Positions 13,901 to 25,850 of a stretch of 64,000 nt of DNA are shown one piece after another. Position numbers and translations under genes: made by a program. The notes beneath the pieces are model-generated. The model did not search any database and was not told where the DNA came from. It saw only the letters and a program-made list of their open reading frames with translations. Positions within the stretch are counted from its first letter, which is position 1, and the number at the start of each line of letters is the position of its first letter. The stretch covers positions 248,001-312,000 of the forward strand of contig SEMN01000573.1 of assembly GCA_005408345.1 (NCBI GenBank). Reading direction: 5' to 3'. The stretch is from Macquaria australasica. Its lineage: Eukaryota > Chordata > Actinopteri > Centrarchiformes > Percichthyidae.

Positions 13901-16900
13901 TAACTTTTTCATTTCAGCTACCCCAAAAAACAATTGATATCAAACCACTAAGCCTTGGTTTGGATTTTAGAAGTACAAAATCATGGTCTGTTTCATTTAC
14001 TTTAATGCTTATTATACAGAAATTCTCTTTTCAGTCATGTTCAAAAATCAAAAAGATAACCTTGTGATTGGTGACCACTGTTATGAAGGAACATGGTTTG
14101 GGAAATGTACATTTTCAGTATTGTTATGCAACCATCCCCCCTTTGTGTGTGTCACATGTTAGTGTGGTGGTCTGCAGGGCTTTAAATTATGTGCAGGGTC
14201 TTGCTGTGCAGTGGTGCCATGAACCAGGGTATCACCCGTAAATCCGGAACCAGTGGCTCCTGACCTTTTGTCTTCATGAGTAAGATGTTCTGAGCTGGCA
14301 GCATTCCTACAGTGGCTTTGATCATTTGGGATACAAACACACATACCACCAGAATAACAACAAGAGGTTCTCAAGTAATCACTCACTCATAACCAAGACC
14401 CAAGCCACAAAACTGTTAACTGTATTGTTCTAATTTTGCTTTCTTTAATGTTCAGTTTTTCTGGAAAAACAACCAAATCAGATTTAATATGCTTTGTCAT
14501 ATGATCGTGGTAAAATGACACGACAGAAGACATTTTGAGTTCAAATGTTTCAGTCCAAGATTCTAAAATACAACATTTTATCACAGATGAACTGTTCAGA
14601 ACAAAAGCATAATTTTAGGAATGGCTTGCTCATGTTTTCATTTATCCTTAGACAGACTGGGACTAACTACAGTAGATTTAGTCAGTGCAATAAATCAAAC
14701 CAACAGCTTGGATTAAGGTCAGGCTCTCCAACATCCTCAGGAGTGAAAAACACATCTTGTTTCTACAAACATGACAAAGAAGACAGACCCCATAAACATG
14801 GGTTCATCAGGTTAATCCTCCAAATAGCATTAGCAATGCTACTGGTTTAACATCCAGGTAGTTGTGCCTTTTCAAATCTAACACAAATGTATTTTAACAG
14901 TTCATTTCCCACCATTTCATGCATGCACGTTCAAATATTTTGTCAAAAAACTTTGGCAAGGAGATCGCTGTGTCCGAGATGAGCTTTGCAAAGGTTTGTG
15001 CTGCAAACAGAGAGACATGACTGTTGGTAAAAAAAAAAACACGCAGAGCAAGCACTTTTATGTCTATCTTTGAGCCAAGAAACCCTCTGACCTTATTTCT
15101 AATGTTGACAACTTAGAGGATTTGATCCATCATGTTGTATGTGGACAAAAATAGAAAGCAATGTGTAAGATGAAACACAGCTACACCAGATATGCAGTGG
15201 CTTAGCCTAGGATTAATTTGATTATGCGTGATTCAAGGCGTAACCAGCATCTGTCTGTGGTGCAACAACTTCTTTGCCTGTGTGGCCAGACTTTGTACAT
15301 TTGAGGAGGTTACAGAGGCAATAACTGTGTCCACTTAACATCATATGGGTGAAGCAAAATAAATAAATTAGTATTTATATGATAATAATGCAGACACAAA
15401 CTGAATAAAATGCTTAAAGTAAGTACATTTTTAAAAGGGCACCAAGGCAGCAATAAACCACTCTGGCTGTGACAGCTTGTAACCAACCCCTGCATGAACT
15501 TGTGCATTGTTTTTTTGTTCTTTGACCCTCTTTCCTTCAGAGGTCTACGTTAACACCCACTTTAAAGAAGTCACATTGCCCTGTCAACGCATGAATTACA
15601 TAGTGTGAAGTAAAATATCAATGAAGTCATTTTTTTAGGTTATGTAAAGTGTTGTGTTTCTGAAGCTTGTAAATAGTTTTCTCATGTGAGAGAGCAATAA
15701 TGGCACATTTTTACATAACCGTCTGTCATCAACAATTTGCAACTCTTTTGAACTGCTTTTTTTTGCTGGAAAAAGCAGAGCGACTCCTTATTCATATTAC
15801 AGGAAATGCGCAGTGCACAGCACTGCATAACAATATGACATACAGCTAAAATCTGACATTTGTTTCATTCAGCTCTGACTTTAATGTTGACATGATGAAT
15901 ATGCTGCCATTCAGAGGACACACGAGTTGTATATGTCTGCATGAAAAGCAGTCAGAGCAAATTATTCCCCTGCATGCGAACCCAACCACATTGAGGCAGA
16001 GCTCACTTATCCCAGCACAACATCTGACTTTCAATCAGAAACAGATGATCTCTTTTTTTTTCATTGCATAACACTAGTAATCCAACACAAACTCTTCTCT
16101 TCAAGCAAGTTCCAATATATGGTTTAATTCCACACCTAAAGCTCTTCCCACACTTTTAATATTTAACTGACTTTATGGAAAGTGATGCAGAATCACTGAT
16201 GCTTTGACTCAGATCTTCTGTGTTTTTGCCTTTTTAGAAAATCCGGCGGAAGCCAGAAATGGTGCACGTCTTTAGTCATTAACAAATGAATGAATGTGAA
16301 CACGTCCTACACGTCAGCTAGTGCGCTTTTAACCAGGGGTGAGATCAATGTTTGATATGATTCTAAAAGACTAAACATGTTGAAAATGGGGTTATGTAAT
16401 TTAGAACATCTTGGTTAGAAGTGTTGAAATGGATAACATATTTAGCGTTTCATTCATGTGTTTGTTTGTTTTTACATCCACACAGATGTGTTACAATGAG
16501 GTAAGAATAGTACAACCAAATCATGTACACTACCTACTGTATATATGACCTCAAAACCAAAACCTGACTTTCAGAGGTAATTGGAGGGAACAAATAAACA
16601 AAAAGACCAATGGAAAAAACTAAGCAAAGAGACAAATATGTCCTCAGAAGTTTTTTTTCTGAATAGGTTTCAAATAAAAAGCCACATGCACTGTGATTCT
16701 AGAACACACTGTTACTGAACCAGTCCCAAAATAGAAAGACAGAACAAGTGTTAAAGCAAAATAGTAAATCAAGCCAAAGTCCTAATTGTCTTCAGACTTT
16801 TTGTTATCCTCTAGAGCCTGTGGCATGTACGTGCTAGCTGTACAGCCAAATGAAATCGAGGCTGCATTAGCCATTAGCATAGGTATGATTAAACTGCAGT

Positions 16901-18359
16901 ACCACTTCCTGCATTGACATGCACAAGGTGTTCAGGTATCAGGCAGTAGAAAGGCCGACTCCAATTATCTTGTGCAAAAGAGCCAATAAACACCTGCAAC
17001 TCTCTTCTTTGCTACATTAAACCAATGTCCTCGTCAGTCAATACGCTGCACATCCCGCCTGACACTAATTAAACGCAGAATGCATTTCAGAGCAGCCATA
17101 TTGATCAGGACCATCAGTTTCACATAGAATCAGTTGTTTTGACACAAAACGCCAGGACAGGCCACAGTTTCATGTGTAAAAGTCAGCAATGGGGAAGACA
17201 CTGTGTTTACTCTAGTGCTACTTGATCTGCGGTGGTGATTCTGGGCCCAGAGCTGAGTCTCTTTGTTCTCAGCGATAGATGGATGGGAGCCTGCTCTACG
17301 CACCAGGGAAGCCACAACATATCTAGTTACACACAGGCTGCACTGACTGGCTGCCAATCCGTCTGAAGGGAAATGCTACTAGAACAAACTGTTTTTTCAC
17401 CCTGGCAGATTCCAATCCACTGGCAACCAGCGATCATTACTTCACTATCATTAGTGGTCACACTGTTTTTGACTTAGGAAAAGTTTGTGTACTTACTAAT
17501 ATTGAAGTTTTTTTTCTCAGTGAGTAACACAATGTGAATAGTCTTTCCTAAGTCTGAGGAGCCAACATGCTAAATTAAAAAGTACCTTTGTCTGAAGCAG
17601 GGGCCTCGTGGCTCCCTGCAACATTGTGTTGACTTTTACAAATCACATGCTGCTCGTCACACTGACCTTGTAAACACAAACAAGGCTCACAGAGCTCAAC
17701 AGAAATCCACATATATTTAAAGATGTTGTGATGGAGTGGCTCCAGCTTCCAAGAATGCAAGGTTAGTTTTGCAAACAGACAATGTGTTGTTTACTCTGAT
17801 ATTCAAATGAGAGGAATTTCACAGTGGTTCTCTTATTTCAGCACCAGAAAATGAAATCCTCCTGGGTGTTGTTACAGCCGTTTCATCGGTTTTCTCTGAC
17901 TGGATTTCCAATGAATAAATCTCTGCATTGCACAGAATATGTAACCTCCAAAACACTAACATAAGAGATATGTGAAAAGCAAACTTGATCTGGTGTCAGC
18001 GGCATTCCCCTATTAAAAGTGTATTAGTGCATAAGGTATTCCACAACTAAAATATGAAATAGCAACAGAAAGTTTGTTTTCTTTTTGTGATGTGCTCATT
18101 TGCTTACCGTTAGTCCTGCAATAACTATTAACTAGCATTCATTAAACCTGCTTAAAAACACATTTGCTGTTTAGTTAAGGATTTTAAATAGGTAAAAAAT
18201 CACATTGTTAGATCATGAATTTAATTTTCCTGCCAGGAGTCAGTGATGATGTCAAATATCAAATATCATAATACATTTTTGGATCAAACACAAGTTATGT
18301 GGGTGGAGTTAATGAAGAAAAGACAGTGTGTCGATGTATTGTATTATGTAAACATAAGG

Positions 18360-18365
18360 TTTATT
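18360..18365 (-). terminator. distal poly(A) signal of tsc22d3
   Basis: There is a canonical AATAAA on the minus strand, with cleavage expected near 18340. A pyrimidine-rich stretch follows downstream (about 18310-18325 read on the minus strand). It is the last AATAAA that gives a family-typical 3' UTR length. Confidence 0.55.
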
Positions 18366-18820
18366 GCAAATGTGCAGTCGTATCCAAACACCATAGTGAA
18401 CAACTGTTTCGATACAGCAACAATACCGTTATCTTTACAAAACACATAGAAACTTTAGCACTAGCTATACAAACAAGACTTCTCCCTGTGAAGTTTTACA
18501 CATGGTCCTGGTTTGCTCGGCTTCTGCTGTTGTGAGAAACAAAACAAACAAACAAACAAAAAAAGGCAAAGTCTTTGGTAGCTAGAAAACAACAACAGCA
18601 ACAGCTCAGCGTGGAAATGTGTTCCTCCTACTACGAACAGGCACTGGTGTCATGCCATCGTTTTCAAGTTGGCATCTGAGCAAGAAACGGACCAGATACT
18701 GGAAAACGCTGCTAAAAATCAGGAGTGCATCTGCAGCGACAACTGCCGGCGTCTGCTTGCTCACCATCTCCACTACGTTTATCTCAGGATGTTTCAACTT
18801 TATGTACATTGTAGTTAGCC

Positions 18821-18826
18821 TTTATT
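18821..18826 (-). terminator. possible proximal poly(A) signal of tsc22d3
   Basis: There is an AATAAA on the minus strand, 0.95 kb after the stop codon. Its use would shorten the 3' UTR by about 460 nt. This is motif evidence only. Confidence 0.3.
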
Positions 18827-19746
18827 GTGAAGAGCTAGGCAAACAAGGTGGGCAGATATGCCTGTCCCCCTAGATTACAATAAACAAATCTTTGAAGACC
18901 ACTGTACAATGCTCCTATTTTACAAACAACTGATTTTTGTTCAGAATCACAAACAAAAACAGAAGATATAGCAGGATTAATTTCCCCCAAAAGCAGCAAG
19001 CCCCAACTGCAGACAACATTTTATGAATCATTACAGTATACTGATCAGTCTACTGCAGCGGTCCACCAGCTCTAATAGGCTATACTGCATTAACCTCCAC
19101 CACTGTTGCCTTAGCTTATCCTGTTGATTATTCTTGTTATGCTTAAATGTACACAAACACATGAGCAATACATTGTAGGTAGAGGAAAGGTCCGCATTAT
19201 GTGGCTGAATGTGTGGCTGGGAGTCCTCGAAACTTGTATTTTGAAGTTGGACATATCCACGTGATGGGGCTCTTCTCGTTGAGACATGGAGGACCGTCTC
19301 AGATGGGTCTGCTCGGGGTGAGCAGGGAGCAGCCTCCCTCACACTTTCCAAGTTAGCACCTGCAGGGCCAGCCCGATCAACACCTCCTCAGCCCCCTCTC
19401 TAGAGCAAAGGGTGTTTGTTGGACGGTTCGGCTAGGCAGGGAAAGCACCCCCTGTCTGAAAGCAAGCGCTCGTTGGTGTCTAGTGAGCCCTCTCTCTATT
19501 CTTAGCGCTTTTGTCTACACAGAGAGACTACGACAAAGACTTGGACGGTATCAGAGGATGGGCCGGACACCGCACCGGTCAGAGCGTCTTAAGTTCTGTT
19601 TTGTGCTTATCAGTGTCAACAGTTCTTTTGTGTCCCATCGATCATTTACAGCCCCAATGCTTCACCTTCATTGTTTTGAAGGTTTCTCGGCAGCGGCGAT
19701 TTTGTAACACTTAGGTTCAAATGGAGGTCCATTACTGTTAAGAGAC

Positions 19747-19778
19747 AGTGGCTCTGCCCGCCCCAAAGCAGAGCCACT
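19747..19778 (-). promoter_or_regulatory. GC-rich stem-loop at the tsc22d3 stop codon
   Basis: AGTGGCTCTGC (19747-19757) and GCAGAGCCACT (19768-19778) are perfect reverse complements around a 10-nt loop. In the mRNA the stem includes the first base of the TAA stop and the ten 3' bases pair with the start of the 3' UTR. The 11-bp stem is mostly G-C. The complementarity is certain; a role in RNA stability, translation or termination is conjecture. Confidence 0.6.
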
Positions 19779-20050
19779 TATACAGCAGAGCCAGTGCTGT
19801 GGATGCAGGTCTGCTGCTGCTGCTGCTGCTGGTCTGGGGTCACCTGGGCGCTCTGATTGTCCAGGGGTAACAGCACGTCTGACGGGATGCGAGACTGGAA
19901 CTTCTCCAGCTGCTCTGGACTGGCCAGGTTCTTCAGCAGGTAGTTCTCCCTCTCGAGCTGGTTGTTCTTCTCCGCCAGCTCTTTGATCTGCTCTTTGAGG
20001 ATCTCCACCTCCTCGCGAACCGCGTACATCAGGTGGTTCTTGACAAGATC
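19778..20050 (-). CDS. tsc22d3: tsc22d3 terminal coding exon (TSC box, leucine zipper, C-terminal tail)
   Basis: This exon has 90 codons plus a TAA stop. The acceptor is CACGACAG|GATCTT. It opens with DLVKNHLMYAVREEVEILKE, the TSC-box signature, and continues with a leucine zipper (QIKELAEKNNQLERENYLLK and the following NLASPEQLEKFQ). There is no basic region, as expected for this family, which dimerises through the zipper and acts mainly by protein contacts. The tail differs from human: it is Ser/Pro/Gln-rich with seven consecutive Gln encoded by a pure CAG tract (19811-19831), but keeps the terminal GSAV of human GILZ. The same stretch is open in a second frame, giving a spurious Arg/Pro-rich ORF. 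In mammals this C-terminal region is the part reported to bind NF-kB p65. Confidence 0.97.
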   Translation of the reverse strand, partial: DLVKNHLMYAVREEVEILKEQIKELAEKNNQLERENYLLKNLASPEQLEKFQSRIPSDVLLPLDNQSAQVTPDQQQQQQQTCIHSTGSAV

Positions 20051-20709
20051 CTGTCGTGACAAAGAAGAAGAGATGGATCAGTTCAGATATAAAAACAAAG
20101 AAACAAAACAGGGAAAAGTCCTTGGATCTCTTATGAGATACAGGATACAGTAAAGTATACATGATACAACTTTGACTCAAGGGTGTTTTCAATAATTCTG
20201 TGCTGCAAAAATGCTATCAGTCTCCATTTTTTGGACTTCCTGTCGTTATCTCCTGCACTTGTTTTCTACTTTGTCACATGAATAAAGCATACACTAGCCT
20301 GCGCTGCCTTCACATAAAAGGGCCTTCCCAGAGCATTCACAGAGACCTGGCTTTGTGCAGAATGCATTGGGGAAACCTAGGTTTGTGTCAGTGAGTTATA
20401 ACTGTTCTATACATGCTGCTGTTTCTTTCAGGACAAAATCTTGTGGTCAAAGAGACCATCTAAAACGGTCACAGGTTTGATGCTGGTAACAGACAATGTG
20501 GATCTACTCGTAGCCACTGTAAATGACTAGTTATTGTAAATCACTTTGAATAACAGCATCAGCTCAATAAATGCTTACTGTGCATTGTAGAAGTCAGTTA
20601 ACTGGGATTTGAACACACTTTGTTTCAAAAGACATGCATGTAGTAACCTATATTATCATAGTGCAGCCTACATTCATGTGTTTGTCTGGTGTTTGTTATC
20701 TCAGCTTAC

Positions 20710-20761
20710 CATTGCCTGTTCAATCTTGTTGTCGATGGCCACAACGCTAGCACCAGAGGCA
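20710..20761 (-). CDS. tsc22d3: tsc22d3 shared 52-bp exon (start of TSC box)
   Basis: This short exon is too small to appear as an ORF. It is bounded by an acceptor (CTTCTGCAG|T) and a donor (CAATG|GTAAGC). Joined to the AG left by the first exons it encodes SASGASVVAIDNKIEQAM, the family-conserved start of the TSC box, identical in this stretch to human TSC22D3. The downstream break falls exactly between Met and Asp of EQAM/DLVKNHL, as expected for the family. Every predicted isoform uses this exon, so it is the point where the alternative first exons converge. Confidence 0.97.
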
Positions 20762-21329
20762 CTGCAGAAGAGAGGAAAAAGAGGCCATAAATTAACAGTT
20801 CAAAAGGCACAACTGCTGTTAACTTGACGTCGACTCAATCCCAAACTATTAACAAAAACCAAAAGAAAAAAAACATGTTGGTTCTTCCTGAATTCATTGG
20901 TCTATGACAATGAAACAGAAAGCAAAACTGTTTATCCATCTGTATTTGTGTAAAGTATAAACCGCACGTTCATTGCTCTGACAGGAAGATTGGGCTTTTT
21001 TATAAAAGGTTATGGTGTAACGAGCACAGTTGTTCGAGGAATTGGCCAAGTGATACAGCGAATAGCGCAGGTATCTGTTCAAAGTCCAAATAAACAGCAG
21101 CAGAGAGAAACACAGCTGGGCGCGGACAGCATTTGGAGGCATTTGGAAAAATAACAATATCAGATATTGCAATTGGGCGCTTTTGCTCTGACCCGCTAGG
21201 CCATATGAAAATACAGGAGGCCGTAACAGTAGCATGAGTACCGGCGCATGCTCCGATTCATAACTAATCAAATGCAGTATTAACGAAGTAACATGTTTCA
21301 AACGTGTGGTGACCGTGTCGGATATTTAC

Positions 21330-21454
21330 CTGTTGTCAAGTTTGACCGATACAACATCTCCTCCGAGTAGCGAGGAGAAGAAAGAGATGGAGAAGTTATG
21401 CAACTGGTAGACGGCCACCTCCATGGGGGTTTTAGCGAACATCTCCGTGCTCAT
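21330..21454 (-). CDS. tsc22d3: tsc22d3 short-isoform first coding exon (GILZ N-terminus)
   Basis: This exon encodes 41 codons plus two bases: [20 protein letters not shown], then [20 protein letters not shown] and a final Asn. It is almost identical to human GILZ ([20 protein letters not shown] and onward), which marks the gene as TSC22D3 rather than TSC22D1, whose equivalent exon reads DLGVYQLRHFSISFLSSLLG. The start is the first ATG in the frame (21452-21454), with A at -3. The frame runs open upstream for another 50 codons but contains no ATG. The donor is AACAG|GTAAAT, leaving AG for the shared Ser codon. The predicted protein is 41+18+90 = 149 aa, against 134 in human; the extra length is mostly in the C-terminal tail. 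A promoter with a CRE lies directly upstream. Confidence 0.96.
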
Positions 21455-21639
21455 GTTGAGTACCAGACTCGTTTGGATAATACTTCTCGCCACGTTTGCG
21501 ACTGGTTGGTCACCGAAGTGTATATCCGGATTTGTTTCGTCTTTTAGTAGCGATGCACTAACTCGCTGCTGCTGGCTGAGCTGCGGTGCTGTGTCGTTGT
21601 TCAAGCTTCGCCGGTTTAAACAAGCGACTGTCTGATGCT

Positions 21640-21760
21640 ATTTCTGCCACCGGCTGCTATTTGAGTGGCTTGCTTCCTGACGTCATATGACGCGCGCATG
21701 CATTAGTCAAATGAGTTGGCGGGTCAGATTTTTATGGCGCCTTCCCGTGCAATAGGGAAA
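21640..21760 (-). promoter_or_regulatory. GILZ (short-isoform) proximal promoter with CRE and TATA-like motif
   Basis: A perfect CRE, TGACGTCA, lies at 21678-21685 with a half CRE (TGACG) at 21688-21692 and a short CpG-rich run (CGCGCG) next to it. A TATA-like ATAAAAAT occurs on the minus strand at 21728-21735, predicting initiation near 21700 and a 5' UTR of about 250 nt. A forkhead-like TTGTTTAAAC lies at about 21612-21622. In mammals GILZ transcription is known to respond to cAMP/CREB and FOXO3 as well as glucocorticoids, so the motif set fits. If the TATA-like motif is used, the CRE would be just downstream of the start site, which is slightly unusual, so the start site may differ. Confidence 0.6.
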
Positions 21761-22810
21761 ACTGTTTTTAGCACCTCGACCATGCAGGACACGGTTAATA
21801 GACCCTACCTCAACTTTGTACATAACAAACCTGGCGGGGAAAATAACAAAATGTGAAATACTAATACTCAAGTATTCACGAGGCTGGCTCTAGTAGTATT
21901 TTGTGAGACTTTTACTCTACTACTCGGGTGTATTTTTCCTCTGTTTTTGATGCTATTGTGCAGAATGAAGACTAAAACGTAACACATAAAGCTATAAAAT
22001 ATGATGCAATGGACTATACAACCTACAACTATAAAATGCATTATACCATGTTAATGCATTCATTTCATGAATAATACTATTACTTGATCATTACATGTTT
22101 ATGCTACTTTCACTTTAATTGAAATTTTAATTTGGAACCTTTTGTTAATAATAATATCAAAACATTTACTTATATGAGAACGTTGTTATTGTATGATTAT
22201 TACAGTCAGAAGGATGGATCTCGTCAACAACCAATCAAAGAGACAACAAGTTATCAGTCAACTGAAATAATGCATTTATCATTTTTATTTTGCAATGCAG
22301 TGCAAAGTACACCTCTCAACCAGTTCATTTTCAAAACAAAACAAAGGTCACCGAAAACAATGAATTTTAGGTTGCATTATAGCTTACTATTAGTAAACAA
22401 AAGTGCCACTCGAAATAACGACCTTAAGAATGGCATTTGAATGCCGCATTACATCTGCCCTGCCTCTGAACTTCTCTGGCTTCTGCAGTTAACCCACAGA
22501 CCGACAAGCTACATCATAACAACCAACTGAACAATTGCAACCACACTAGGTCTGCATAAATAAGTCGCTCGTGTTGCTAATAAATAAAGACTCGATTTGG
22601 CCAGTAGAAAGGCCGCATGTCGCGAGGATTTGTATCATCTGATTTTCACGTGAATCCCTGAACTTAATTAACACGAGAGAATTTTGGAGACTTTTTTTCT
22701 TTAAATCTGTCATTTCAAAGTGTTTAGTTCTTGATTTGCCAAGTGTAAACGTTCACAGCTTCAAATCACTCCGCAAACTGTCATTGATTACTTGCGTTGT
22801 AATGACAACA

Positions 22811-22875
22811 ATAACATGTTGTTCCCATCACTTTATTGTTGTTTGTCACAGAACATGCTATAACGGAATGTTCTG
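22811..22875. promoter_or_regulatory. GRE-like cluster 1.1-1.2 kb upstream of the GILZ promoter
   Basis: ATAACATGTTGTTCC at 22811-22825 is a GRE with one departure at an important base (T for G at position 2). At 22849-22875 CAGAACAT and ATGTTCTG form a perfect inverted pair around 11 nt, which places two ideal half-sites at non-standard spacing. The location resembles the GRE-bearing upstream region reported for mammalian GILZ. Confidence 0.35.
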
Positions 22876-25850
22876 CACCATCCGCACAGATGCATAACTA
22901 CTCTGCACAGGCCATGTAGTTTTCCAGTGTCACTCGGGGTAAATTTCCCCTCAGTCCATGTCTGAACTCTATCGGTCTCTAGTGGTGAAAACGTATAATA
23001 CAGCGGCCCATAGGGGACAATATTTATGACAGGGGCTTTGTTCCTGGACACAGTGCTTACCATGGAATATCCCTACACTTTTTCCTGCCTCCATATAATT
23101 GAACAATTCCAGGTTGTTTTTCCTGCTCAGAAAACATATGGAAAATTCTCTACATTTATTTATTTACTTTTTTATCTTTGTATTTATTTAACAGTGTATT
23201 ACATACTGTTCCATACTACATGCTTTCTTTTTTTCTTTCTTTTTTTAAGTTTCTATCGCACTGTAGTTCAATCACTCTAATGTGTGGACTAAACAACAAA
23301 GCAGTCAAGGATATTTTAGGGTAACACAGACTGTAATGCATTTGTTGTGTATGCCACCATTATTTAGTATCAATATCCACTCATTGGAAGGGCATGCAGG
23401 AATCAGTCTGGCTCTGAAACTGAAGCACAGTTCTCCGGTGTATGACCTCCGACGGCATTTTTACAGACTGTGGCTGTTATTGAGCAATAGACCTTGTTTT
23501 CACCGAGGCATCCATGCAGGTTTTAATAGCTTAAATGTAATTGCTCAGCACCTCTCAGCCGTCACATTATGTGCTTTTTTGTTGTTACAATTATCTGATT
23601 CAATACTGATTACAAGCCAATTAAATTTCTATTAGAGAGCCTCTGTTGCATGATAATTTTTCTTCCAAAACACCAATGACCTGTAGAACATTACCAGCTA
23701 GTTCAAATAACTTTTATAGAAGTTCTCTGCTGAGTGGGTCTTGTGTCCCACACTAGTAGCCATTGAATTACATATCCCATGAAATCCACGTTCTTTATAT
23801 AACAATATATATTAATATGATTAATGTTTGGATAAAATAACGCCATGGTTGAGTCCATCAAGTCCATAAATGTTTATATGCACAGCATTGTGGCGAATAT
23901 GGTTTTCTACACAGGAAAAGAAAACATGCATTTAAAATGAAAATGACCCAGGGCCCTCAACTTTCTGATTTCTGCATAGTAAACTAAGGTTTGCCACGTT
24001 TTCTGGAGAAAAAGGAGTTCTGTTATGTAACAAAACAATTAGAGTGGAAAGGCTGACTTTTGGTAGGCCTAACAAGGCTAAGCAGAAAGCACATTGACTG
24101 GGTATTAGGGCCCATAGTGCCTGTCGTCTCAGATTTCGTGCTGTGACAGTACAGCTGCCAGGTTTAATATCAGGCCCTGCTCTGGCGATGAGGGGCTGGT
24201 GAATTACCTTGCCCCGCTGTGATAGTCCCATTTAGGAGGGGGGAGTCACACCAATTGCCTGTGGCTCAGCTGAGATGCACAGATAGAAACTACGGACAGT
24301 GGGGAGCCTTCCTGCACTGTTCAAGTAAAATATACCTAATGAGCCACTTGCAGTAAGATAATGAGTGTAAACTAGGTTGCTCATACCCTTCCTGCTTTGC
24401 CTGCTTTATTCACAGTTTAACAACTGCTCCAACACAAATCTTAACAAGTGAAAGAGAATTACACACAACTAAAGCAATTCTAGTCTTTTTTTGTGTACAT
24501 GTATCTGCATGTTTCTAAACAGTTTAAGTGCCACAGACAATGACCTATGCCGCCTTTCAAGAAATGAAGTCCCTCATATTTCTGTGGAACTGCCTGACCA
24601 TGTTTGGCGTGTGCCAAATCCAGTGAGTCACTCTGAAGCTAGGCGCGGGGCCACGGTTTCCATCAGATGTCCCCTGTGCAAGAGCCAACCGCATTATATA
24701 ATACTGTGATTCATCTGCACCAACTGCTGAAGAAGAATGAGGCTGAGACATGCCGCCAACCTCCTTCAGCTTTTGTTATGAGCAGCATTTTGGGATTTTG
24801 ACGCACCCAATTCAAGATTTACACAATACAGGCCAATAAGAAACACTGGTGATCAAATCCGCAGAGACAAAAACAATTCTATCTTAGAATATAGACTTCA
24901 CTTTTTGGTCAAAAGGATGCCTTTTCTCTTCTTTCTACTGTGTATGTCCCACCTGCACTCTCACAATTAGGAATGTATGGCGTGTATGAGAGTGTGGCCT
25001 GAGAACACACAGCCCTGCCATAGGCTGTAGCCAGAGGCTGTCTCAGAGGAAGCTGTCAGTGTGGGCAACAGGGTTGGTTACAACCAATGAATACTGAACA
25101 CTCTACATACACTAGGACACCCAGAGGCAGAGTCATCATTATCACATCAACTATAAGTCTTCTGAGCCCATGAATAGAAACCAGGCACATGGCCTTAGAC
25201 TTGCTCATGAGGTTTTTCAATAAATTTAACAGGCTGTCCATTTCTGCCCTTGGATTGCATGTAATATTACTTTATGTGATAGGCTATATCAAACATGCAG
25301 TGCATGCAGAAGACGATGACAGGACTGACATTGTTATCCAAGGGCTGGTAGAGATATTACTCTCTGCCTGCTTTCAATGCTGCGAGCACAACGGCCAACA
25401 ATGTACATATCAGTTTAGAAAATTCACCATTAGTGGAAATTCAAAAGATGACTTTGAACAACATCATTATCAAGGTTTAGTCAGAGAAATGAAGAGGTGT
25501 TACTAGGGCATAACATCTCTTTAAACACAGCTGATATAGAGAATAGGTTGCGCCTTCATTTCTTGTTCTATTTAGTTCTCTATTTGGCAAGATTGAACAT
25601 TATGAAAATTGTAACAGTTTCCAGCATTGCTTCAAATGACTATTAACGTGAACATGTGAATTGTAATCCAAGCCATTTCTTGACAAACACTGCATCCACA
25701 ACTCTACATCATTTACACACTGCCGTTATCATCTTCTCCTGAAATGTCTTTAATGTGCACATCTGTCACTGACACACATCACTGTCATGCCAGACATCCT
25801 CTCACACACAAGACAAACTCTCTGACTATCCTTTGCGGCCCCCCACTTAC

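Larger units (their letters stand above)
1..18339. other. gene-free region downstream of tsc22d3
   Basis: No exon was recognised. The ORFs here are short, lack family features and mostly start with non-ATG codons. It holds the repeat at 1034-1300, the 29-bp duplication at 2779, scattered short CA/GT and A/T tracts, the GRE at 10777 and a one-mismatch GRE-like site (AGAACAAACTGTTTT) at 17381-17395. Two AATAAA motifs on the plus strand near 9508 and 9525 have no associated gene. The rest is unremarkable AT-rich DNA. Confidence 0.7.
18340..19777 (-). other. tsc22d3: tsc22d3 3' untranslated region (inferred)
   Basis: The sequence after the TAA runs without any recognisable exon to an AATAAA on the minus strand at 18360-18365. 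The implied length of about 1.43 kb is close to what I recall for mammalian TSC22D3. It starts with a perfect stem-loop (19747-19778). A second AATAAA at 18821-18826 could give a shorter form. An AAAC-repeat tract lies at about 18540-18565. The extent is an inference without transcript data. Confidence 0.65.

Noticed and set aside
19668..20192. 174-codon minus-strand ORF rich in Arg, Gly and Pro overlapping the tsc22d3 terminal exon
   Set aside because: It is the alternative frame of the TSC box/zipper exon, crosses the splice acceptor and has no family features. The other frame is the conserved one.
21455..21604. 50-codon N-terminal extension of the GILZ exon
   Set aside because: The frame is open but begins at TTG and contains no ATG before MSTEMF, which aligns with the known GILZ start.
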